Positions 54,839 through 62,856 of a stretch of DNA of 64,000 nt are shown piece after piece. The number at the start of each line of letters is the position of its first letter. Within the stretch, counting starts at the first letter, position 1. Source of the DNA: Desulfobacteraceae bacterium (GTDB taxonomy: Bacteria; Desulfobacterota; Desulfobacteria; Desulfobacterales; Desulfobacteraceae); contig JADGEQ010000001.1 of assembly GCA_016744295.1 (NCBI GenBank), positions 1-64,000 of the forward strand, read 5' to 3'. The translations under genes and the position numbers were made by a program. Below the pieces are notes generated by a model. It was not told where the DNA came from and searched no databases. It was given only the letters and a program-made list of their open reading frames with translations.

Positions 54839-56554
54839 TCATCCGTTCTTCATGAGATCCCCGGGCGGTTTAAGGGGAAACCGAAGACTGAACATCGTTC
54901 CTTTTCCAACCTGACTTTCAACATCAATTGAACCGCCCAACTGCTTTACAATGCTGTAACAAATGGAAAGTCCCAGGCCAGTCCCCCGTCCGGGAGATTT
55001 TGTTGTGAAGAAGGGATCAAAAATTTTACCCATATTTTCTTTTTTTATTCCGCTCCCCGTATCTTCCACAATGATGAGGATTCCCTTTGTGTCCTTAGCC
55101 AGACAGGTTCTTATGGTTATGATGCCGAAACCTTTGTCTTCATGGGCATCTATTGCATTGTTGATAAAATTAAGCACCACTTGCTGGAGCTGTGAGGGGT
55201 CCGTCCGAATGGAGGGAAGGCTGTCGTCCAGAAAAGAGTTAAATTGTATGCCGTCTGATTTGGCTTCCCTTTCCATGAGATCAATCACTTCTCCCAGGAA
55301 GACATTAAGGTTCACCGTTTCAACAGCCGACCGGGTCCGCCGGGCGAATTTCATCAGATTTTTGGTAATATGTGCACACCGGTGCACCTGTATACCTATT
55401 TGGTTCAATGATCCGGCAAATTGTTCTCCAAAGGAGAAATCTGTTATGGGGGTTCTTTTTTCAGCATCCATAAGAAGCTGATGCTCTGTCATGATAATGG
55501 CCAGGGGATTATTGATCTCATGGGCCACCCCGGCAGAAAGTTCTCCTATGGAAGCCAATTTCCCGGTTTGCATGAGCTGGGTATTCATCCGTTCGACCCT
55601 GCGGTCTCTTGTTTTAATGACCGAAACCATGTGGCCGGTGATGAGTACGGTGACAACAAAGATAATCAGGGCGCTGAGGTGAAGGGAGGCCAGGGTTGCC
55701 CTGTTGGCATGGCCAACATCTTCAAAGAGCTCTTTCTCAGCAACTTTTACCACCAAAAGCCATCTTGGATCTTTCAGCCAGGTTTCGCAGACAATATTTT
55801 GGGTCTTCACATCCTTGTCAATGGTTTCAAGAACCCTGAATTTTAAACTGTCATGAATTTCACCTTCAAATCCGGCAGCCCGGGTCAGGATCTCTTTGCC
55901 GGAACCGGGACGGGTCTGATAGATCCCTTTGCTGTTGAGGATGTATACTTCTCCGGTCTTTCCGATCCTTACATTCTCCACCAGGGAACGGAAACGGTCT
56001 GTGTTGACCGTGGCTCTCAATATCCATTGCTGTCCGTTTTCATTTTTTAAAACTGCCATTATAAAATGGGGTTCTTTTCTAAACCCCATAAACATGTCAC
56101 TGGTATAAATTCCCTTTTCCATAACCTCTTTGAACCAGAATGTACTGGAATAATTTTTGTCAATAAGGTCGTAGGGGCCCACGTAGGCCTGGTGATCCCC
56201 ATTTTTATCAATAATGCCGATATCGGTCAGTATCCAGGAATCACGGTTGATACTGCTTAAAATATGGGTGAGGTGATCATCTTTTGTGAGGATATCCATT
56301 GAATAGGTGCGGGCGATGAAGTCAAGTCTTGTTCTGTTTTCCTCTAGAAAGAGTTCTATAATCTTCCGGTGGTAATTCACCCTTGTCTGAAGTGTTTTTA
56401 TAATCCGTTCCTTTGCAAACTCAGAATAGTGGATATTGATGGCCCATCCGGCAAGGAGCAGAGGGACAAGGGAACAGATCATGGTGAGAAAAATAAACCT
56501 GCGAAAAAGACGGGAATACGGGGCATTGTTCTTGTTTTCAACAATTTGATCCAT
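54839..56554 (-). CDS. dCache sensor histidine kinase
   Basis: A 571-residue kinase: TM1 about 18-38, periplasmic dCache sensor about 45-280 (HQAYVGPYDLIDKNYSSTFW, FIMAVLKNENGQQWILRAT), TM2 about 293-312, HisKA with H345 (AGVAHEINNPLAII), and HATPase (NFINNAIDAHEDKG, DTGSGIKKEN, GRGTGLGLSI). It is paralogous to the degenerate kinase at 59.1-60.8 kb. Preceded by a candidate sigma-54 promoter. Confidence 0.95.
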   Translation of the reverse strand: MDQIVENKNNAPYSRLFRRFIFLTMICSLVPLLLAGWAINIHYSEFAKERIIKTLQTRVNYHRKIIELFLEENRTRLDFIARTYSMDILTKDDHLTHILSSINRDSWILTDIGIIDKNGDHQAYVGPYDLIDKNYSSTFWFKEVMEKGIYTSDMFMGFRKEPHFIMAVLKNENGQQWILRATVNTDRFRSLVENVRIGKTGEVYILNSKGIYQTRPGSGKEILTRAAGFEGEIHDSLKFRVLETIDKDVKTQNIVCETWLKDPRWLLVVKVAEKELFEDVGHANRATLASLHLSALIIFVVTVLITGHMVSVIKTRDRRVERMNTQLMQTGKLASIGELSAGVAHEINNPLAIIMTEHQLLMDAEKRTPITDFSFGEQFAGSLNQIGIQVHRCAHITKNLMKFARRTRSAVETVNLNVFLGEVIDLMEREAKSDGIQFNSFLDDSLPSIRTDPSQLQQVVLNFINNAIDAHEDKGFGIITIRTCLAKDTKGILIIVEDTGSGIKKENMGKIFDPFFTTKSPGRGTGLGLSICYSIVKQLGGSIDVESQVGKGTMFSLRFPLKPPGDLMKNG

Positions 56555-56625
56555 TCAGCCTCCTCTCTATTCTATCCCTAGGATGGGTTAATTCCCGAAA
56601 ATAAATTCTTTTATGTTAAATAGAT

Positions 56626-56641
56626 ATCAACAAACGTGCCA
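56626..56641 (-). promoter_or_regulatory. Candidate sigma-54 promoter for the dCache kinase
   Basis: On the minus strand TGGCACG-TTTG-TTGAT: the -24 element is perfect, while the -12 has GA instead of the invariant GC. ~80 bases upstream of the ATG. TGTCAT/ATGACA (56737-56742 and 56773-56778) further upstream is an inverted repeat that could be an activator site. Confidence 0.45.
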
Positions 56642-56789
56642 AAAGGATTTGTCCCTGGAACATAAGGAGAACCTACTGAAATTTAAATATAAATTTGGGT
56701 AGGACAACCAGATGGAAACTTGTGGCCTTAGGGAATTGTCATGCGGCAGGAGACAGGAGTGGAAATCGGCATATGACAGTTTGGATAGG

Positions 56790-59147
56790 CTATTGCAAAA
56801 CCTCCCAGTATTTTTTATGAATTGCCATGACCCGCTTGAGGCTTGATAAACGGCTGAAATCGCTTTTACGGACTCTGTCGATCTTATCCTGGCCCACACC
56901 CGGCAGGTCACAAACTTGCTTCATGACGGCAAGGCCGCATTCCCGGATACCCTTTATACTGTAGCCCCCTTCCATGACAAAGGCCATCTTCCCGCCCGAA
57001 GAGCGCTCTGCCATTTCAAGAAGAAGTGCGGTGATAAGGGCGTACCCTTGGGGTGTCACTTTCATACCTGCCAGACGGTCATGGATATAAAGATCAAACC
57101 CCATGGAAACAAGAATCATTTCCGGTCTGTATTCCTGGGCAACCGGTCCTGCGAGAAAATAAAGCGCTCTTCCAATATCCCTTGCCCGACTTCCTTTTTC
57201 CATGGGAATGTTGATCGTGAACCCTTTACCCTTTCCTTTGCCCACCTCTTCTGCCCTTCCGGTCCCCGGAAAACAATTTGCCTGGTGAATTGAAACAAAA
57301 AGAACTTCATCCGTGTCATAAAACACTTCCTGTGTGCCATTGCCGTGGTGAGCATCAATGTCGATGATCATCAACCGTGAAACCTTGTACCTTAGTTTCA
57401 GATACCTTGCGCCCAGGGCGATGTTGTTGAAAATACAAAATCCCATCCCCTGGTCGGGCCCGGCATGGTGTCCCGGTGGTCTTACAAAGGCAAAGCCCCG
57501 GGATGCCCTGCCTGCCATTATCTCGTCAAGCAGAGACAAAACACCCCCTGCCGCCAGCCTTGCGGTTGACCAGGATTCTTCTGTGGTCTGTGTATCAAAA
57601 TCAAAGGAGGAAAGAGATTTGCCGGATGTTTTCTCAATTTTCTCAACATAATTACGGGTGTGCACCCAGGTCAGTTCATTCTTTTGGGCAAAGCGCGGAG
57701 TGATCTTGAACCATTTTCCATCCAGGCATTGGGTTTGGAGTAAATCCGCCACCGCATTGATCCGTCTGTAACTTTCAAGATGGGTGACTCCCAGGAGATG
57801 ATTCCGGTATCTTTCATCAATGACAACCGCAACAGGAAGGGTGGAAAAATTTTGTTCCTGCTCTGTTTTGATGCGATCAAAGGCTTTTGCAAGGACAAGC
57901 AAGGCCTCCCCTTGGGAAATACGATTTTTATTTTTCAAAAGCTGGGACACGGCTGTTCTGGCCAAAAGATCGGAACCAGCCGGATGGAGCGCTATTTTTA
58001 TAAACGCCAAAGCTCTCCTGCGCTGTCCTTCTCCCTTGTTTCTGCCCTTGAGGCATCTTATCCGTCCTGGAACCTGTTTACACAAATAATTTGTGATCAA
58101 AGGGTGTTTCTTTTTTGAAAATGCCGCCATTGCTGCAATCGTAACCAAGAGCCGTCCCTGGGGAGATTTGAGGATATACCGATGGGGCCCCCTTTCTATA
58201 AATCCAATGGATATATAAAACCCTTCAGCTTCTATTTCCGATTCAAGAAAGATTTCTTTTACCTCGGGAAAATTGGTTTTCCAAAACATCCAGACACCGG
58301 CCATGAGAAAGGTACCCACCCCTTTAACAGGGCGAGGATGGTTGGGAAAACCTGATTTGCCAAGCGTTGCAACATATTTGACTTCAAATCCCCTGTAAAA
58401 AAGTTTTCTGATTTTTTCCAGAAACATCAGTCCCTGAATTCTTCCCTTTGCAATACAGGTGAAAAGCAGGTGGTCGGTGCCGGAAACCAGGCAGTTTAAT
58501 AAAAAGCGGATATGAAAAAACTCCAGATTCAAACGGGCGGCTTCCATAAGAGTTTCCCGGGAAAAGGAAAACCTCATGAAAAAGGCTTTGGTATAATCGC
58601 TTATCACCCCCTGAAAAAGGACCAGTGGGTCATCGGAAAAATTTTTAAAATCGCTATTGCCAAGGTTGTCGTTTCTTATGTCTGAAAGCTTTTTAAGTCT
58701 CTGCCTCAATGCCCAAAGGCTTTCATCTGCCTGACCCTTTTTTTGAAGTTTCAAGGCGATCTGTTTTTTCAGTCTGTCCAAGGCCAGGTCGATTTCATAA
58801 TCGAGCATCAGACAAAGACCGGCTGTATCGGTTTTTGAAACATGTTTTCCCGGGTTTGCAAAGGGGTGGTGATGGAACAGGCTCCGGGTCTGGGCCATTT
58901 CTCCGTAATGGATCAACAAAACCTGTTCCAGACAGGGGGTACCGCTGGTAAAAAACTGATACTTGTTGACAAAGACTTTCTGGCCCCCAAAAAGAAAATA
59001 CAGTCTTTTATCATCCAGAATTTCAGATGCAGGCAAAAGGTCGATTCTCCCCTTTCCCAGCATGGTATGCAGGGTATAGGCGATTTCCGGCACTCTTGTG
59101 CCGATGGCATCTATGGCCTGCTTGATATTTTCCCGGGTCAGCATCAT
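56790..59147 (-). CDS. Fusion of GNAT-type acetyltransferase and histone-deacetylase-type deacetylase
   Basis: A 785-residue cytoplasmic protein. Residues 1-215 are not recognised. About 220-325 fit a GNAT N-acetyltransferase: acetyl-CoA motif A as RPVKGVGTFL (272-281) and motif B as EAEGFYISIGF (306-316). About 440-745 form an arginase/deacetylase fold with RPPGHHAGPD (His 560/561), DIDAHHGNGTQ giving zinc ligands D598 and H600, SMGFD giving D685, and EGGYS giving Tyr729. So an acyltransferase and a deacetylase share one chain. Its ATG overlaps the stop of the degenerate kinase upstream (ATGA), implying coupled translation. Substrates unknown. Confidence 0.85.
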   Translation of the reverse strand: MMLTRENIKQAIDAIGTRVPEIAYTLHTMLGKGRIDLLPASEILDDKRLYFLFGGQKVFVNKYQFFTSGTPCLEQVLLIHYGEMAQTRSLFHHHPFANPGKHVSKTDTAGLCLMLDYEIDLALDRLKKQIALKLQKKGQADESLWALRQRLKKLSDIRNDNLGNSDFKNFSDDPLVLFQGVISDYTKAFFMRFSFSRETLMEAARLNLEFFHIRFLLNCLVSGTDHLLFTCIAKGRIQGLMFLEKIRKLFYRGFEVKYVATLGKSGFPNHPRPVKGVGTFLMAGVWMFWKTNFPEVKEIFLESEIEAEGFYISIGFIERGPHRYILKSPQGRLLVTIAAMAAFSKKKHPLITNYLCKQVPGRIRCLKGRNKGEGQRRRALAFIKIALHPAGSDLLARTAVSQLLKNKNRISQGEALLVLAKAFDRIKTEQEQNFSTLPVAVVIDERYRNHLLGVTHLESYRRINAVADLLQTQCLDGKWFKITPRFAQKNELTWVHTRNYVEKIEKTSGKSLSSFDFDTQTTEESWSTARLAAGGVLSLLDEIMAGRASRGFAFVRPPGHHAGPDQGMGFCIFNNIALGARYLKLRYKVSRLMIIDIDAHHGNGTQEVFYDTDEVLFVSIHQANCFPGTGRAEEVGKGKGKGFTINIPMEKGSRARDIGRALYFLAGPVAQEYRPEMILVSMGFDLYIHDRLAGMKVTPQGYALITALLLEMAERSSGGKMAFVMEGGYSIKGIRECGLAVMKQVCDLPGVGQDKIDRVRKSDFSRLSSLKRVMAIHKKYWEVLQ

Positions 59148-60829
59148 CCATTCAAATCCAGGGGATCTGAATCCACTAACCTTCCGACAAACTTCTCAGG
59201 CACCTGAACTTCAAAGACAACCCCACACTCTTTTTTGTTCCTGACAAATATTTTTCCGCCGATTCTTTCAATGAGGAACCGGCTGATTGCCAGGCCAAAC
59301 CCCCAATCCCCCCGCCGGGTCAAATGCTGCAGGTTAAAGATGGCGTCCAAGTCTGTTCTCCCCAGACCCGGCCCGTCATCTGAAACCAAAATTTTCACAA
59401 AATGTTCACCCATGAAGGTGGATACGGTTATTGATCCGTTTGGGCCAACAACGGCAGAAGCATTTAACATCAGATTTGAAAAAACCTGTTGTAATGATGC
59501 CACATCACTTCTGACAAAGGGCAATTTGTCCTGAAAATCGGTAACCACCCCTATATTTTTTTCCATCAGGGGGGCCTTCAAAAAAAGAAGAATTCGGTTC
59601 AAAATCATCTGGATATTGACATTTATAATTACCGGATCCTTGGGTTGGACAAACCTGATAAACCCGTCAACAAGGTTTTTTCCCCTTATTGTTTCCGAAA
59701 AAATTTGATCTGCCATTAAATTAGTTTCACCAAGATTTGCCGGCCCTGCCTGCTCTTTCATCAGTGTAGCTGTTACATGAATATTGGACAAAATGTCGTT
59801 CAGATCACTGAAAACACCCTGGGACAACTTCATTGAGGATGCAAGAAAGGCGGTTCTCATCAACCGATAATCCAGGCGATAACGGTTCTTTCTTTTTTCT
59901 TCCAGCATGGACACCAGACTGTCCGTGGTAAAGAGGATTGCAAGTATAATGATGAATCCTGCGAGAACAAGGACAAAGAATCCGATATTCAATATTTTTC
60001 TTGAATCTTCAAAGATTTCCTTCTTGTCAATACTCACCACGGAGAGCCAGGGAATAGTCTCAAGCCAGGTGGTTAGGGTAATATTTAACCTTGTTTCCTC
60101 AACCTGCACCCCTGTGAACCGACTTGGAGGTGTCACCTTGGATTTTGTCATCAATTTGCCGCCATTTCTCGGATTTGTCTGATAATCTCCTTTACTGTTG
60201 ATCAGGTAGGCATCCCCTTTTCGACTTCCCATCACCCGGGTGACAACATTATCGAATCGATCCGACATGACCGTGGCTCTCAAGATCCAGGCGCTCTTCC
60301 CCCTGTTACGCTTCACCGCTATGACAAAGTGGGGGGCCTCCCTGAAACCGGTAAAAAGGTCGCTGATATATACGCCCTTGGCCATAACCGCCTTAAACCA
60401 AATTGAATTGCTGTAATTTTTAGACCCAAGATCAAAGGGCCCGGTATAGGCAAGATGGTGGCCGTCCGGCCCGATTATACCCAAGTCCTGGAAACAGGGG
60501 AATTCGCCCTGGAGCGAGGAAAGAACCTGTTCAATGGTACCGGCTGATATCATTTTTTCCAGGGTGTTGTTTTCCGAAATCAGTTTCAGGTTCATTGTCC
60601 GTTCCGTCAGAAAGGAATCAATACCCTTCTTATGAAAAACAGCTTCCGCCTGAAGCGCCTCAATGCTTTTGTGTTTAATGATGCGGGCCATATAAAAATA
60701 CATGCCCCCGCCGATGAGGACAAGGGGAAGGAATACTGCGGCAATGAGAATTACGACCACCTTTTTCCACACCTTGCGATAGTAAGGAAAGTCCCGTGTT
60801 GCCGATATTGTAAAAGATCTGTCAGGCAT
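59144..60829 (-). CDS. Degenerate dCache histidine kinase lacking the phospho-acceptor His
   Basis: About 561 residues from ATG 60829 (SD AGGAGGGGT); the track start at 60895 adds 22 codons. TM1 about 24-46, dCache sensor about 50-280 (HHLAYTGPFDLGSKNYS and WILRATVMSDRF match the 54.8-kb kinase), TM2 about 281-301. Where the paralogue has GVAHEINN this protein reads GVFSDLND, so the phospho-accepting His is Ser341. The HATPase boxes remain (NLMLNASAVV, DDGPGLG, GDWGFGLAIS). It can probably bind ATP but not autophosphorylate at the usual place. Coupled by overlap to the GNAT-deacetylase fusion, for which it may act as a ligand sensor. Confidence 0.88.
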   Translation of the reverse strand: MPDRSFTISATRDFPYYRKVWKKVVVILIAAVFLPLVLIGGGMYFYMARIIKHKSIEALQAEAVFHKKGIDSFLTERTMNLKLISENNTLEKMISAGTIEQVLSSLQGEFPCFQDLGIIGPDGHHLAYTGPFDLGSKNYSNSIWFKAVMAKGVYISDLFTGFREAPHFVIAVKRNRGKSAWILRATVMSDRFDNVVTRVMGSRKGDAYLINSKGDYQTNPRNGGKLMTKSKVTPPSRFTGVQVEETRLNITLTTWLETIPWLSVVSIDKKEIFEDSRKILNIGFFVLVLAGFIIILAILFTTDSLVSMLEEKRKNRYRLDYRLMRTAFLASSMKLSQGVFSDLNDILSNIHVTATLMKEQAGPANLGETNLMADQIFSETIRGKNLVDGFIRFVQPKDPVIINVNIQMILNRILLFLKAPLMEKNIGVVTDFQDKLPFVRSDVASLQQVFSNLMLNASAVVGPNGSITVSTFMGEHFVKILVSDDGPGLGRTDLDAIFNLQHLTRRGDWGFGLAISRFLIERIGGKIFVRNKKECGVVFEVQVPEKFVGRLVDSDPLDLNG

Positions 60830-60996
60830 ACCCCTCCTGATGATAACACATTTGATTAACCTTCGGACTTGATCCGGGCCAGGAAAATAATCCATGGATA
60901 CGAAAACGGAGGTGCCCCAATTTTTCGGGTGCTTTAATTCGTGAACATCGACTATTGTCCAGGCAGGCCACTATCACAAGTCCGAAGATCAATTTG

Positions 60997-61479
60997 TTAT
61001 GAGCAATACAGTATTATAGCACAGAATACCATGGCAACAACCCATATCGTATGGCTGACCACACCCTTTTTTACGGGATTAAACCTTGCATCAGAGCATG
61101 TATGACCCTTTACACATCGATACCTGATATTCTTTTGCTTGTTACCCGCCTTTATCTTTTGGGTCACTGCGCCACACGAATGCCCTTGATTTTTTTTAAG
61201 GCATGATCGCCTTGAACCAATCATGAAGCTGATCAGATTGAAAAAATGGTTCCATGTCAGGGCAATGATGAAAAAAGAAAGAAAAAACATCAACATATGA
61301 CTTTTTTCAACCCCCATGGCTGCCAGGGATTCTCCTAGGTTTCCCGGTGCAAGCGGTCCTTGTACATTACCAAACAATCCCAGATAATATAAAAAAAATG
61401 ATCCACCCATTACCACCATTGACCAGCCCATGCTTTGCGCCCGTTTCCGTATGTAGCTGTTCAGCGGATTACCGCTCAT
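60997..61479 (-). CDS. Small membrane protein of unknown function beside TauE
   Basis: A 160-residue protein with three hydrophobic segments: about 18-38, 60-85 and 140-160. Between the last two is a basic loop carrying five cysteines (CLKKNQGHSC, RCVKGHTC), which could bind metal. It is 71 bases after the TauE/SafE gene on the same strand. I do not recognise the family. Cotranscription with the exporter suggests an accessory role (inference). Confidence 0.6.
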   Translation of the reverse strand: MSGNPLNSYIRKRAQSMGWSMVVMGGSFFLYYLGLFGNVQGPLAPGNLGESLAAMGVEKSHMLMFFLSFFIIALTWNHFFNLISFMIGSRRSCLKKNQGHSCGAVTQKIKAGNKQKNIRYRCVKGHTCSDARFNPVKKGVVSHTIWVVAMVFCAIILYCS

Positions 61480-61550
61480 GTCATATCCCCTTATTATTTT
61501 TCTCCCTCCCCGTTTTTGGGGAGGGAGTGATATTAATTTTTAGAGCCCCA

Positions 61551-62594
61551 TTAACCACCAATCAGTTTGGCATAGATGCTGGGACCTATCTTGTAAAAAC
61601 AGATGACGGCAACAATGCAGCAGTAGGCAGGCACCACTATTTTCCATAATTTTTCCGGAAAAACCCTTGTCATATAAGGGGCTGCAATGGCTGAGAACAT
61701 GGTTGCCAGCATAAAGGAAGGCAGCATGATATAGTCTATTTGAACTCCGCTTGTCAGAAGGGCCAGCCACACAATGATCGCAAATGTGGAGACAGTTCCT
61801 TCGCAAATGGCGGTAACCGCCAGCATACTTTTAACAGGCACCCCTGAAAGAAGGCCGCCAATGGTCACAACAGGGCCGTATCCGCCCCCGCCAACCCCCT
61901 TGTTAAATCCTGCCAGGGCTGCAAAGGCGATCATTTTATTGGGTTTATATGGCCTGTCTTTCCTGGCACTCCAGAGGGAGACAGCACCCATCATCACAAG
62001 AAGGAGTGCCACATAGAGTTTGATCCAGACTTTATCAACAGGGAAATATTTGTAAATACCGATGATGGAACAGGAGACGGCAATACACCCTGTCACAGCG
62101 ATTATAATCCAGAGTTTTACGGTTTCAGACATGGGGGAGAATTTCCACTCCACATTTTCAAATTCCCTGTGAAGAAAGGCCCCCACAAGACCTGCCATAC
62201 CCTGTTGAATCATAACAGCCGGTACGATCTGTTTGGGATCAAATCCCAACACAAGGAGGATGGGGGTTAAAGCGGTTCCAAATCCCATACCTGCGGATGC
62301 GTCCATGAATTCGAAAAATGCCGCCAACGCGACCACACTCCATATGATGGTCCATTGATTTCCCTGGAGTCCGCTGGCAATTGTCCAGTCGGACTGTATC
62401 CTTACCGTGGCTTCAAAGGGATTTCCCGCAAGCCAGATGCCCAGTAGAAAAACCAGAAAAAAGACGAACACTCCCCCCAGGGCGGCTCTTATATGACGCC
62501 ACTCCGGAATAAACCGCTCCCCAATGGTCTGTTTTTCATTTTCCAGATCCCGGGCCACTTCAAAACCTGTTATTTTTTCTCTGGGTTTTTCCAT
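61551..62594 (-). CDS. TauE/SafE-family anion permease
   Basis: Inner-membrane protein, 347 residues with about nine helices, belonging to the family that exports sulfite, sulfoacetate and other organosulfur anions. Conserved parts include MDASAGMGFGTALTPILLVL and GFNKGVGGGGYGPVVTIGGL, the two family repeats. The N-terminal ~35 residues are soluble. SD GGAGGA. In a sulfate reducer export of sulfite or a related anion is plausible, but the substrate is unproven. Confidence 0.87.
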   Translation of the reverse strand: MEKPREKITGFEVARDLENEKQTIGERFIPEWRHIRAALGGVFVFFLVFLLGIWLAGNPFEATVRIQSDWTIASGLQGNQWTIIWSVVALAAFFEFMDASAGMGFGTALTPILLVLGFDPKQIVPAVMIQQGMAGLVGAFLHREFENVEWKFSPMSETVKLWIIIAVTGCIAVSCSIIGIYKYFPVDKVWIKLYVALLLVMMGAVSLWSARKDRPYKPNKMIAFAALAGFNKGVGGGGYGPVVTIGGLLSGVPVKSMLAVTAICEGTVSTFAIIVWLALLTSGVQIDYIMLPSFMLATMFSAIAAPYMTRVFPEKLWKIVVPAYCCIVAVICFYKIGPSIYAKLIGG

Positions 62595-62758
62595 ACCATT
62601 CCTCCATCTGTTATCATTAATAATAATTTTTGAATTTCGACCAATCGTTTTTCTGTCGGCATTCGTTCATAAAAAAGGAGGTTTACAAAAAATGTACCAG
62701 AATAATAAAAAAACAAAACTATTAGTTAACCACTTGATAATACATGCCAAATGTCCTT

Positions 62759-62792
62759 AAAAATCATGGCCGGCACCCCGAGGATACCGGCC
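62759..62792 (-). terminator. Terminator after the NtrC-type regulator
   Basis: On the minus strand GGCCGG and CCGGCC pair around a 13-base loop and are followed by ATGATTTTT, 65 bases after the regulator stop. The T run is short. Confidence 0.5.
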
Positions 62793-62856
62793 GGTAAAAC
62801 CTGATGGTGGACAGGTGTAAATATGAGGTGTCACTTCAGAGTAGACAGCCTTTTTT

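Noticed and set aside
60830-60895. Upstream extension of the degenerate dCache kinase
   Set aside because: The ATG at 60829 follows AGGAGGGG and starts at the family's N-terminus; the extension has no ribosome site.
62735-62760. Sigma-54 promoter for tauE (TTGGCATGTATTATCAA on the minus strand)
   Set aside because: The -24 part is fair but the essential GC of the -12 element is missing and replaced by CA.
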